Of a stretch of 49,653 nucleotides of DNA, positions 33,637-41,865 are shown piece by piece. The DNA is from Syntrophaceae bacterium UBA4059 (lineage in GTDB: Bacteria; Desulfobacterota; Syntrophia; Syntrophales; Smithellaceae). Every line of letters starts with the position of its first letter. The first letter of the stretch is position 1. The notes under the pieces were generated by a model. It saw nothing but the letters and a program-made list of their open reading frames with translations. It had not been told where the DNA came from and searched no databases. The stretch lies in the NCBI GenBank assembly GCA_002382045.1, contig DFZJ01000223.1, positions 9,758 to 59,410 of the forward strand, written 5' to 3'. The position numbers and the translations under genes were made by a program.

Positions 33637-35868
33637 CTACGCGCACTCGCTGTAACCGCAGATGCGGCAGACGGCGCAGCCGCCTTCATGCTCGACGATG
33701 CCGCCGCAATCCGGACACGCGCCTTTGCGGAAAACGCGCTTTTCATGCTGCACTTTGCCGCCGTTGGCCTCGACGTGTGCCTGAATGGCTTTGGCCACTG
33801 CGTCAGCGCAGGATAGAATCTTGTTTTCACCAAAACCGGACGGCGAGTGGCACGAAATGCCCTGCAGCTGTTTGATCACCTGACGCGCTTGAAGTCCGCT
33901 GCGCCACGCGAGCGACACCATGCGCCCGATGGCCTCGCTCTGGGAGGCGGCGCATCCGCCAGCTTTTCCCATGGTTGTAAAAAGTTCAAACAAACCGGAG
34001 GCGTCCTCGTTAACCGTCACATAAAGCGGTCCGCATCCTGTTTGCATCTGATAGGTCCAGCCTTTGAGGATTTTCGGCCGTTCGCGTTTGGTGGTAGACA
34101 AGTCTTTATCCGGGGCTGAGGGAACAGCCGCTTCCTGTTTTTTCCCCACACTCAGAACCTGCTGATCGCGGGATCCGTCGCGGTAAATCGTAACGCCCTT
34201 GCAGTCGAGTTTATAGGCTAGTTCATAAACACGGGCGACATCTTGAATCGTTGCACTCTTGGCGAAATTGACGGTTTTACTGACGGCGTTGTCCGTATAT
34301 TTCTGAAAGGCGGCCTGCATCCGGATATGCACTTCCGGTGTGATGTCATGCGCGGTGACAAACAAATTGCGGATGTCCTCCGGAACTTCATCCAGATGGT
34401 GCAGTGTGCCGCTTTCGGCAATTTTCTGCATTAATTCCAACGAGTAAAATCCTCTTTCTTTCGCGATGGCTTCAAAATAGGGATGAACTTCCACCAGAAT
34501 ATCGTTATCCATCACCTGCCGGATGTAAGATACGGCGAAAAGCGGTTCTACGCCGGAAGAGGAATTGGCCATGATCGAAATCGTTCCAGTGGGCGCAATG
34601 GTCGTCACAGTGGCATTGCGCATCGGCGGTGCGCCTTTTTTGTCATAGAGTGACCCTTTAAAATTCGGGAAAGCGCCGCGGGTTTCGGCCAGCGCCTGTG
34701 ACGCGGCGTGTCCCTGCTCATTGATGAAGTGCATGACTTTCTGCGCCAGTTCAATGGCTTCTTCCGTGTTGTAGGGAATGCCGAGCAAGATGAGCATGTC
34801 CGCCCAGCCCATCACGCCCAATCCGATTTTGCGGTTGCCCAGGGTCATCTTGGCGATCTGCGGCAGAGGATAATTATTGGCCTCTACGACATTATCCAGA
34901 AAATGGACGGCCAGGTGAACGACTTCCTGAAGCCTTTTCCAGTTGACTTTCCCGTTTTGAACCATTTTGCTCAGATTGATGGAGCCGAGGTTGCATGATT
35001 CGTAAGGCAGCAGCGGCTGTTCTCCGCAGGGATTCGTGGATTCGATGGTTCCGACACCGGGAGTCGGATTGTCGCGATTGAGCCGATCCAGAAAAACAAT
35101 GCCCGGTTCGCCGTTTTCCCAGGCCTGTGTGACGATCCGGTTAAAAACCTTGCGGGCGTTGAGGGTTCCCGAAACCTGACCGTCGCGGGGATTCACAAGG
35201 TCGTAATTCTCATCTTTTTCCACCGCTTTCATGAATGCTTCGGTCAGTCCCACGGAAATGTTGAAATTATTCAGTTGCTTTTTGTCGGCCTTGCACATGA
35301 TGAAATTCATAATGTCCGGATGATCGATGCGCAGAATGCCCATGTTGGCGCCCCGTCTGGTTCCTCCCTGCTTGATCGTTTCCGTGGCGACATCGAAAAC
35401 ACGCATGAAAGAGATGGGGCCGCTGGAAATACCGGTCGTCGTTAAAACAACATCATTGGCGGGACGCAACCGGGAAAAGGAAAATCCGGTGCCGCCGCCG
35501 GATTTGTGAATCAGAGCGGTAAATTTCACGGCGTCGAAAATTTCTTCCATGGAATCACCTACCGGCAGCACAAAACAGGCGGACAGCTGTCCCAGTTCGC
35601 GTCCGGCGTTCATGAGGGTCGGTGAATTGGGCAGAAATTCCAGCCGGGTCATCATATGATAAAACTCTTCCGCAATGACGGACGTATCAGCCTTTTTATT
35701 AAATTTTTTATCCGCGCAGGCGATGGTATCCGCCACGCGCCGAAACATTTGCACAGGAGTCTCCAGCACCTTTCCCTCTTTGTCGCGTTTCAGGTAACGC
35801 CTCTCCAGAACGGTCATCGCGTTTTTGGTCAATTCCGGAATAATGGGGGTGTAAGTCGTTTTTTCCAT
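33637..35868 (-). CDS. nrdJ: Adenosylcobalamin-dependent (class II) ribonucleotide reductase
   Basis: 743 aa. Reduces ribonucleotides to deoxyribonucleotides without oxygen, using coenzyme B12 to make the thiyl radical. Motifs: FLPNSPTLMNAGRELGQLSA, HKSGGGTGFSFSRLRP, ESTNPCGEQPLLPYESCNLG (active-site N-C-E), NRKIGLGVMGWADML, and a C-terminal cysteine cluster (CPDCGGIVEHEGGCAVCRIC) typical of B12-type RNRs, with the mobile dithiol tail. There is no N-terminal ATP-cone of standard form. A GGAG-type site precedes the ATG. Two NrdR-like boxes lie 48-94 bases upstream, pointing to NrdR control. Confidence 0.95.
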   Translation of the reverse strand: MEKTTYTPIIPELTKNAMTVLERRYLKRDKEGKVLETPVQMFRRVADTIACADKKFNKKADTSVIAEEFYHMMTRLEFLPNSPTLMNAGRELGQLSACFVLPVGDSMEEIFDAVKFTALIHKSGGGTGFSFSRLRPANDVVLTTTGISSGPISFMRVFDVATETIKQGGTRRGANMGILRIDHPDIMNFIMCKADKKQLNNFNISVGLTEAFMKAVEKDENYDLVNPRDGQVSGTLNARKVFNRIVTQAWENGEPGIVFLDRLNRDNPTPGVGTIESTNPCGEQPLLPYESCNLGSINLSKMVQNGKVNWKRLQEVVHLAVHFLDNVVEANNYPLPQIAKMTLGNRKIGLGVMGWADMLILLGIPYNTEEAIELAQKVMHFINEQGHAASQALAETRGAFPNFKGSLYDKKGAPPMRNATVTTIAPTGTISIMANSSSGVEPLFAVSYIRQVMDNDILVEVHPYFEAIAKERGFYSLELMQKIAESGTLHHLDEVPEDIRNLFVTAHDITPEVHIRMQAAFQKYTDNAVSKTVNFAKSATIQDVARVYELAYKLDCKGVTIYRDGSRDQQVLSVGKKQEAAVPSAPDKDLSTTKRERPKILKGWTYQMQTGCGPLYVTVNEDASGLFELFTTMGKAGGCAASQSEAIGRMVSLAWRSGLQARQVIKQLQGISCHSPSGFGENKILSCADAVAKAIQAHVEANGGKVQHEKRVFRKGACPDCGGIVEHEGGCAVCRICGYSECA

Positions 35869-35915
35869 TGCGGTGAGCTCCTTTGAGAATGATTAATAAG
35901 ATTTAGAAATAAAAA

Positions 35916-35962
35916 ATACTACATATTGTATGATGGGTTCCATTAAACACAACATGTAGACG
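35916..35962 (-). promoter_or_regulatory. Pair of NrdR-like boxes upstream of nrdJ
   Basis: Box 1 ATACTACATATTGTAT (35916-35931) matches 13 of 16 positions of the NrdR consensus ACACWATATATWGTGT. Box 2 ACACAACATGTAGACG (35947-35962) matches 11 of 16 by my count. They start 31 bases apart, about three helical turns, the spacing typical of NrdR operators before RNR genes. Confidence 0.7.
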
Positions 35963-35988
35963 TTGTCAATAGAGTGAAATTAAATATT

Positions 35989-37515
35989 TTAAAAAGTAAA
36001 AAAAGGCGCATGGTTGGATGTGAAATATTCCGGTGTGCGTTTTACAATTGGCGCGATGGACGGATGCTGCTTAAACGTTTTCGTAAGATAATTACGGACA
36101 TCCGGGCGTTGCCAGCCACCGGGATGATGAAAACTCTTGTATAATGATAAATCGCCTTCATAAAAATCATGCGTGGCGAGGGTTTGCGCCTCGACACTGG
36201 TCGCAGGCAGATTAAAGATCGCCAGATTCAGGAAGTCAATGTAGCCGGCGTGCCGGCTGACAAAATCCAGTGTCTTCATTGCGGCCGTTTCAGTTTCCGG
36301 TGGTGTGCCGAATAGAAAATAACAATAAGTGGCAATGCCGGTCTTATTAAGCATCCGCAAGGCAGCCGAAGCTGTCTGTATGTCAATTCCCTTCTGCAAA
36401 CGGTCGAGGACGTCCTGATCGCCGGATTCAATGCCGAGTTTCAACATGACGCAGCCGCTTCTCTTCAATGCCCGGCAAAAATCCTCATCGGCCAGATGCG
36501 GGGTAATGCGGGTAAAACCATACCAGGGGGCGCCCGGCGGCTGTTGGGCAAGCGCTTTCAGCAGCGACGGAGCGATGGCGCTATCCAAAAGGTGAATCAG
36601 CGATGGATGGGTTTGGTGGGAGAGCGTCTGCAATTCTTCCGCGGCATGGGCAGAAGGCAGGGGCAGGTAGGGATTGGCCTCGGCTTTCTCCGGGCAGAAC
36701 GCGCACTTTCGCCACCAGCAACCGCGTGCGGCGCTGTAGGGGAGAATAAAACCCGGAGAAAGATAACGATTCTCCATGAGAAGGTGATAATCCGTTGAAG
36801 GGCCATTCCGGTGATCCTTGATCCCCAGCAATTCCAGCAACTTTTCTTCCCCGGCCCCGGCAACGATTTCATCAACCAGTCCGGTAAAGAGATGGGGTCT
36901 GCCTGTGATCTGAACCCAGGATGTTGTCAGGGATCCGCCCAGAATAATTTTCTGCCGGGGGTGAATTTTTTTGATAAAGCCGATCATGGCCAGCGTGCAA
37001 AGCGCCTGACTTAAATAATTAAGTGAAAAGCCGATAAATTCCGGCGACTCTTCAAGTACTTGGGTCAGTCGTCCGGAAAAGTAAGAATAGAAAGGGTTGA
37101 TTTCGGGGGTTTGCGCGGCCCGGAGCAAGTCGCTGCTTTTGACCGGGGATAGCCTGTTGTCTGCGTAGTCAGACAAGGACAGGTTTGCACCGCAGGAAAT
37201 CCCGGCCCTATGGAGGACATGGTTGATATCCAGCACGGCGCGCGAATAGCGACTTTTGTTGCCGAAGGTCATGATCTTTTGCAGGGCGGCCAGATTGGTT
37301 TCCAGGTTTTTGCAGGCACGGATGTCCCATCGACTGGAAGGCCTGCCTTCCTCTGCGGCCGCGCGTGTCAGATAAAGCAGACCTTCCAGATTGGCGTCAA
37401 TGGCCTGATGTGCAACACGGTTTGCTTTCAGGCAGGAAGACAGTTTGGCAATTCCTGCCGGCGGTTCAGAAGGTTTGACGACGGGTGGATGAATTAAAAT
37501 TATTTTTGGTGTCAT
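35989..37515 (-). CDS. Radical SAM protein with N-terminal B12-binding-like domain
   Basis: 508 aa. The N-terminal part (IILIHPPVVKPSEPPAGIAK, then LKANRVAHQAIDAN; later GFSLNYLSQALC and KIILGGSLTT) has the Rossmann pattern of cobalamin-binding radical SAM enzymes, though the DxHxxG cobalamin motif is not obvious. The SAM cluster is ARGCWWRKCAFCPEK (CxxxCxxC, about residues 263-270), followed by HLLDSAIAPSLLKALA, GCVMLKLGIESGDQDVLDRL and TYCYFLFGTPPETETAAMKT. The product is unknown; methylthiotransfer or ring-contraction chemistry are possibilities in the class. It lies upstream of nrdJ on the same strand, with 120 bases between. Confidence 0.88.
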   Translation of the reverse strand: MTPKIILIHPPVVKPSEPPAGIAKLSSCLKANRVAHQAIDANLEGLLYLTRAAAEEGRPSSRWDIRACKNLETNLAALQKIMTFGNKSRYSRAVLDINHVLHRAGISCGANLSLSDYADNRLSPVKSSDLLRAAQTPEINPFYSYFSGRLTQVLEESPEFIGFSLNYLSQALCTLAMIGFIKKIHPRQKIILGGSLTTSWVQITGRPHLFTGLVDEIVAGAGEEKLLELLGIKDHRNGPSTDYHLLMENRYLSPGFILPYSAARGCWWRKCAFCPEKAEANPYLPLPSAHAAEELQTLSHQTHPSLIHLLDSAIAPSLLKALAQQPPGAPWYGFTRITPHLADEDFCRALKRSGCVMLKLGIESGDQDVLDRLQKGIDIQTASAALRMLNKTGIATYCYFLFGTPPETETAAMKTLDFVSRHAGYIDFLNLAIFNLPATSVEAQTLATHDFYEGDLSLYKSFHHPGGWQRPDVRNYLTKTFKQHPSIAPIVKRTPEYFTSNHAPFFTF

Positions 37516-37629
37516 AATTCACAAACAATCAAAATATGATATTTTTCCATGATCCGGCAGACGCTGATTAGTTCTCCTAATATCGGATGAACTCTTGCGC
37601 AAGCATTATCTCATGCTTATATTTCCGAC

Positions 37630-37658
37630 TTGACAGGGATGTCGCAATACGCAATAGT
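37630..37658 (+). promoter_or_regulatory. Possible promoter of the TPM-NT-LemA operon
   Basis: TTGACA at 37630-37635 with a 17-base spacer to AATAGT (37653-37658), a weak -10, 57 bases before the GTG start of the TPM gene. It is the only -35 consensus match noticed in the gap after the divergent radical SAM gene. Confidence 0.35.
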
Positions 37659-37714
37659 CGAGCCCGCTCGAAAACGGTTTAATACGGCGTGGATATTCTT
37701 TTTTAAGGTAATTT

Positions 37715-38509
37715 GTGAAAATTAAATATCATTATCATCTTAATAGCGGATACAAAGCATTATTCGTTCTGTGCGGTGCGATTTTAATTATGCTCATGGC
37801 CGCCATGGTGTTTGCTGCGGATAAGTATCCTGCACATGGGGCTGCGGCTGTCAATGATTTTGCCAATGTTATTGATCCGTCCAACGCCGCTAAAATAGAA
37901 TCTTTAGCGCGTGAAATATTGCAGAAAACTGGAACGGCGATGGTTGTAGCAACCGTGCCGGAATTGGGACCATCAGAAGAAATCACGCTTTATACGAATG
38001 GTCTGTATAAAGCCTGGGGCATCGGCAAAAAAGGTGAAGATAAAGGGGTCTTGATATTTCTTGCGGTCAAAGAGCGAAAAATTCGCATTGAAACCGGTTA
38101 TGGTACGGAAGGCGTATTACCGGATGGTTTGGTGGGTGAAATCCTGGACAAGTATGTTGTGCCTCAACTCAAATCAGGCGAAACGGGCAAGGCTCTTTAC
38201 AATGCCATGTTTGCCTGCGGTTCTTATATAGCGAAAGCCTCAGGCGTGCAATTGACAGGGGTTGCCGCCCCTTACCGTTCTAAAGCCAGGCCTCAAGGCA
38301 AAGGGGTCAATGTTGCCGGAATTATTATCTTTCTCATTGCCGCTGCCGTCCTTTTGGGAACCAGAACAGGCCGGCAGATGCTGCCGTGGATACTGCTGCT
38401 CCTGCTCAGTGGAAGCGGTCGGGGTGGTGGTGGAGGTGGTTTCGGCGGCGGGTTTGGCGGTTTCGGCGGCGGGATGAGTGGCGGCGGCGGGGCAGGCCGT
38501 GATTTTTAA
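37715..38509 (+). CDS. TPM-domain membrane protein (YgcG-like)
   Basis: 264 aa. An N-terminal hydrophobic signal/anchor (about 15-35) is followed by the TPM domain (about 45-185): VNDFANVIDPSNAAKIESLA, TGTAMVVATVPELG, GEDKGVLIFLAVKERKIRIE and TGYGTEGVLPDGLVGEILDK are diagnostic. A second helix pair lies at about 208-235, and the tail is almost pure Gly/Phe/Ser (about 240-264). TPM proteins face the periplasm and are often encoded with LemA; proposed roles include photosystem or envelope maintenance. The start is a GTG at 37715 after TTAAGGTAATTT. It ends 22 bases before the nucleotidyltransferase-like gene. Confidence 0.9.
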   Translation: MKIKYHYHLNSGYKALFVLCGAILIMLMAAMVFAADKYPAHGAAAVNDFANVIDPSNAAKIESLAREILQKTGTAMVVATVPELGPSEEITLYTNGLYKAWGIGKKGEDKGVLIFLAVKERKIRIETGYGTEGVLPDGLVGEILDKYVVPQLKSGETGKALYNAMFACGSYIAKASGVQLTGVAAPYRSKARPQGKGVNVAGIIIFLIAAAVLLGTRTGRQMLPWILLLLLSGSGRGGGGGGFGGGFGGFGGGMSGGGGAGRDF

Positions 38510-38531
38510 ACAATATTCAGGGTGGATGAAC

Positions 38532-39257
38532 ATGGCAAAAATACCGGATCAACCTCAAGACATTTTTGTTCCCTTAACCGAGGACTATCTTCAGACGTTC
38601 GGCAAGGATCTGGTTTCGCTGATGCTTTACGGAAGCGCGGCGGGTGGTTCTTATGTGAAGGGAAAATCGGATATTAATGTTCTGGTTGTTTTGACGCCTG
38701 AAGGCATCCATCGACTGGAAGATGGGTTTGCTCTGGTCAAAACCTGGAGAAAACGCAATGTGGCCGTGCCGCTGGTGATGACCAAAGCTTTTATTGAGTC
38801 GTCTCTGGATGCTTATCCCATTGAATTTCTCAACATGAAGAACAATTCCATTTTGATTTATGGTGAAAATGTTCTTGAGGATCTGTCTTTCAAGCCGGAG
38901 GACCTGCGTTTGCAGATCGAGCGTGAACTCAAAGGGAAGATTCTTCTGCTTCGGGAAGGGTATCTCGAATCGGAAGGCTCGGCGCGCCCCGTGAGGCAAT
39001 TGATCAGCAAATCCCTGACCGCGTTTGTTTCGATTTTCAATGCGATGCTTTATTTAAAGCAGATGAAGGCGCCGCAAAGCAAACGTGAAACGGTTCAAGA
39101 GATGAACAAGATTTTTGCCGTCGACGCAGCGGTTTTTATGCGGTGCTTCGATATCAGAGAAGGTAAGGATAAGCTTTCCGGCAAAGAAGTAATCGATGTG
39201 TTTAAAAAGTATTTGCGGGAAGTCGAAAAGGCATGTCACATCATCGATGGTTTATAA
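38532..39257 (+). CDS. Nucleotidyltransferase-like protein with altered DxD motif
   Basis: 241 aa. Near the N-terminus LMLYGSAAGGSYVKGKSDIN follows the minimal nucleotidyltransferase pattern GS...DxD, but the second Asp is Asn (SDINVLVVL). The C-terminal part (about 120-241) is helical with charged faces (LIERELKGKILLL-like, and VRQLISKSLTAFVSIFNAML), similar to HEPN or substrate-binding helical domains. The activity (nucleotide transfer to a protein, drug or RNA) is unknown, and the DxN change questions metal binding. CAGGGTGG precedes ATG 38526 too closely, so ATG 38532 is preferred. Its position between TPM and LemA genes suggests a role in that envelope system. Confidence 0.75.
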   Translation: MAKIPDQPQDIFVPLTEDYLQTFGKDLVSLMLYGSAAGGSYVKGKSDINVLVVLTPEGIHRLEDGFALVKTWRKRNVAVPLVMTKAFIESSLDAYPIEFLNMKNNSILIYGENVLEDLSFKPEDLRLQIERELKGKILLLREGYLESEGSARPVRQLISKSLTAFVSIFNAMLYLKQMKAPQSKRETVQEMNKIFAVDAAVFMRCFDIREGKDKLSGKEVIDVFKKYLREVEKACHIIDGL

Positions 39258-39284
39258 TAATTTAACATAATGGAGGAAGGAAAC

Positions 39285-39857
39285 ATGTCAGCAGGAAAGA
39301 AAATGATCATTGTGGCGGCGGTTATTGCAGTTCTGGCTATTGCCGTATATTCACTGTTTGCGGGTAATTATAACAAGTTTGTGCAGATGGATGTCGGCAT
39401 AAAAGCGGCCTGGTCCCAGGTGGAAAATCAGTTGCAGCGCCGATACGATCTGATTCCCAACCTGATGGAAACGGTTAAGGGTTACGCCAAACAGGAAAAA
39501 GATGTTCTGGTGGAAGTAACCAATGCCCGGTCGAAAGTTGGCGGTGCCGGCACGGTTCCCGATAAGATTGCAGCCAATAATGAATTGTCCGGGGCGCTCA
39601 GCCGGCTGATGGTTGTTGTGGAGCGATATCCGGATTTGAAATCAAACCAGAACTTCATGAAATTGCAGGATGAACTGGCCGGAACGGAAAACAGAATTGC
39701 CGTGGAAAGAATGAGATACAATGACGCGGTGAAAATTTACAATCAGGCCATCCGGACTTTCCCGGCAAACTTTGTCGCCGGCATGTTCGGTTTTAAAGAA
39801 GCCACTTTCTTTGAAGCACCCAAGGAAGCGAAAGCAGCCCCCAAAGTAAAATTCTAA
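39285..39857 (+). CDS. LemA-family protein
   Basis: 190 aa. One N-terminal transmembrane helix (KMIIVAAVIAVLAIAVYSLF, about 4-24), then the LemA helical domain: VQMDVGIKAAWSQVENQLQR, RYDLIPNLMETVKGYAKQEK, and VVVERYPDLKSNQNFMKLQD, ending with VKIYNQAIRTFPANFVAGMF. LemA proteins are membrane-anchored with an outside helical domain of unsettled function. GGAGGAAGGAAAC precedes the ATG. It is the third gene of the operon, 27 bases after the nucleotidyltransferase-like gene, and is followed by a perfect terminator hairpin. Confidence 0.94.
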   Translation: MSAGKKMIIVAAVIAVLAIAVYSLFAGNYNKFVQMDVGIKAAWSQVENQLQRRYDLIPNLMETVKGYAKQEKDVLVEVTNARSKVGGAGTVPDKIAANNELSGALSRLMVVVERYPDLKSNQNFMKLQDELAGTENRIAVERMRYNDAVKIYNQAIRTFPANFVAGMFGFKEATFFEAPKEAKAAPKVKF

Positions 39858-39881
39858 GCTTTAGTATCCGCTGAATCAATT

Positions 39882-39919
39882 AAAAGCCCTGAACCTTTCA
39901 AGAAAGGTTCAGGGCTTTT
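39882..39919. terminator. Strong bidirectional intrinsic terminator
   Basis: An 18-bp perfect stem (39882-39899 with 39902-39919, containing AGCCCTGAACCTTTC) with a 2-nt loop, flanked by A- and T-runs on the two sides. It separates the rightward lemA operon from the leftward secreted-protein operon and can serve both. Confidence 0.92.
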
Positions 39920-39991
39920 TCTGTTTATCCGTTATTTCCTTCCGGGTGAAACGGCCGGAAACTGTTTTTGATGATATAAGTGACGATCAAA

Positions 39992-41029
39992 TCACCGAGC
40001 CTTCCCGCCGCCCCCACGGAACAGGATGATGGAACCGCGGGCGTCGAACTTTCCACTGGAGGCGATCCATTTGTTTCCGGCCGGGTCGATCTCCAGCCAC
40101 CAGCTTGCATTATTGGGCAGGTTGAATGGTGTTAGTTTATTCCTGTCTTGTCTTAATAAACCGGGCGCCCGGCTCGTGCCACGGTTAAAATTATTTGCTA
40201 TCCAGAGGACGTTTTGCGCATCAAAGGCCACGTCCTCAAAATAACAGTCGTTACCATAGCCACATCCAATCCGGTGAAATTTTCCGCCTGCATACCGGTA
40301 AGCTCCCCCCGTGTAGTTGACAAAATACATACCGCCGTTTCTATCAAATTTGATAATTTTTGCCATGCCGCCCATCTGAAGACCGGCAGTGCCGGCCTTG
40401 AATACCTCCCATCGTGCGCCGTCAAATTTGGCAATATCCCCTTTCCCTGTACTGATCCAGACGATGCCGTTCTTGTCGATGTTCATGGCGGAAATCTGCC
40501 GATGCGGAATCAATGAGTTTTCCGGAGAAAACAACTTCCACTCTTTGCCGTCGTAGCGGAGCAAACCGGAATAAGTTGTCAGCCACATGACGTTGTTTTT
40601 GTCGAAAGCCATGCATTCCACCTGCTTGACGTACTCCGGGAGGGGAAGAATATCCCTGTTTACGATCTTCCATTCATTGCCGTCATACGTGGCCAGGGGC
40701 GCACCTTTGTAGCAAGTCAAACCGACCCACAGCGTGCCCCTGGAGTCGAAGGCCAGGGGCTTAAAGTTATAGCAGGATGCCTCCGAGAAGGCCGCTGTGG
40801 CTTCCCTCGTGAACTCCTCGCGCGCTGCAGCGGTGAACCGCAAAATGGCTTTCTGTGTACCCGCCCAGACCGTCTTACCATCAGGGGCTATCTTGAGAGA
40901 CGAGAAGTATGGTCTGTCCGTGTTCAGTGCCGGAGATTCAAAAAGGATTTCCATGTCGCCTGCAAAACCGGAAAGGGACATTACGAATATGGCCAGCGCG
41001 ATGATGAACAATGAATAAATATTTTTCAA
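39992..41029 (-). CDS. Secreted beta-propeller protein (two-component-regulator-propeller type)
   Basis: 345 aa. A signal peptide (MKNIYSLFIIALAIFVMSLS, cleavage after GFA) precedes repeats of about 40-50 residues with the pattern D-x-x-G-x-x-W-x-x-T/G: IAPDGKTVWAGTQKAILRF, FDSRGTLWVGLTCYKG, FDKNNVMWLTTYSGLLRYDG, IDKNGIVWISTGKGDIAKFD, FDAQNVLWIANNF and IDPAGNKWIASSGKFD. This is the Reg_prop/YVTN-like propeller. The start is a TTG at 41029, two bases after the upstream stop, with GAAAGAAG before it; the long in-frame extension to 41263 runs through the upstream gene and is rejected. Ligand unknown; last gene of the leftward operon. Confidence 0.82.
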   Translation of the reverse strand: MKNIYSLFIIALAIFVMSLSGFAGDMEILFESPALNTDRPYFSSLKIAPDGKTVWAGTQKAILRFTAAAREEFTREATAAFSEASCYNFKPLAFDSRGTLWVGLTCYKGAPLATYDGNEWKIVNRDILPLPEYVKQVECMAFDKNNVMWLTTYSGLLRYDGKEWKLFSPENSLIPHRQISAMNIDKNGIVWISTGKGDIAKFDGARWEVFKAGTAGLQMGGMAKIIKFDRNGGMYFVNYTGGAYRYAGGKFHRIGCGYGNDCYFEDVAFDAQNVLWIANNFNRGTSRAPGLLRQDRNKLTPFNLPNNASWWLEIDPAGNKWIASSGKFDARGSIILFRGGGGKAR

Positions 41030-41030
41030 T

Positions 41031-41813
41031 TTATTTTCTTCTTTCGTTGAGTTTCTTATTAAAGTCGGGTTGAAGAGATGTGATGACTTGCCGGGCTTCG
41101 TCGAGTCTATCGTGAGGAACCGGTACCCGGGCCTGGTGTATCTGCGGACCATGCCGCTCGATGGCTGCATAGGAGAATGCCAGACACTTCGGGTCCGAAG
41201 AATTGTCCAACCGGCAGTCGACGAGATAGCTGCCGCCGCCCGACCAGGTGTGCAGGGTGCCATTCAACCACACGCCGTGCTGTCCGATGCGCGCCTCGCC
41301 GGTTGGCGTGAGATTACGCCGCCGTGAAATACGGGTTGACAGGGCCGCAGCTCCTGCTACGAGGGCGACGATGGTCAGTCCAACGCCGATCATCAGGACG
41401 GTAAGCTTCGGGTAGAGAACGGCCATCAGGCCGCAATACAGCAATGCAAATCCGGCGGTGATCAGGACGATCAATTTCTTCACACTTTTCTCAGCGGCAA
41501 GTTCGGCACCCGCGAAGGCGCGCCACTCGTCTTCCCTGTAACACCAGTGGGCCAGCAATTGCTCTTCACGAAACAGTTCGCGATAGACTCGCAGGCGATG
41601 CCGAAAAACGAAAGAGGAAAAGAAAGCGGTCACGGCAAAAAAGCCACCGACCAGCATCATGGCAAAAGCGCCATCGCCCATGGCCTTTTCAACGCCATCA
41701 AATAGGATGGGTAAAAGGACCATGACAATTCCCAGCAGCGTCACGGCATAGCAGATGATGAAGGCCTTGAGGGGAGATCCGGTGGTGGTGCTGTCAGTTG
41801 AGGTTGTTTGCAT
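41031..41813 (-). CDS. Membrane protein of unknown function
   Basis: 260 aa. Four hydrophobic helices in two pairs (about 17-37, 48-70, 112-132, 135-158) surround an amphipathic cytoplasmic or periplasmic loop (RHRLRVYRELFREEQLLAHW). A C-terminal soluble domain has beta-strands (IGQHGVWLNGTLHTWSGGGS, then RLDNSSDPKCLAFSYAAIER) ending in RVPVPHDRLDEARQVITSL. Similar layouts occur in hypothetical membrane proteins of soil bacteria; no family is claimed. ATG 41813 follows AAGGATAAAC; an in-frame ATG at 41840 is less well placed. The propeller gene starts right after its stop, so they are coupled. Confidence 0.75.
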   Translation of the reverse strand: MQTTSTDSTTTGSPLKAFIICYAVTLLGIVMVLLPILFDGVEKAMGDGAFAMMLVGGFFAVTAFFSSFVFRHRLRVYRELFREEQLLAHWCYREDEWRAFAGAELAAEKSVKKLIVLITAGFALLYCGLMAVLYPKLTVLMIGVGLTIVALVAGAAALSTRISRRRNLTPTGEARIGQHGVWLNGTLHTWSGGGSYLVDCRLDNSSDPKCLAFSYAAIERHGPQIHQARVPVPHDRLDEARQVITSLQPDFNKKLNERRK

Positions 41814-41865
41814 GTTTATCCTTGTGGTCGGAGAGGGCACCGCTGCCCGATGCCCAGGTTACAAA

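Noticed and set aside
38420..38509. Gly-rich repeats at the end of the TPM gene as a DNA repeat array
   Set aside because: They are codons of the Gly/Phe/Ser tail typical of TPM proteins, not a CRISPR or satellite.
39992..41263. 423-aa frame for the propeller protein starting at 41263
   Set aside because: The extra N-terminus runs through the upstream gene; the signal peptide and ribosome site support TTG 41029.
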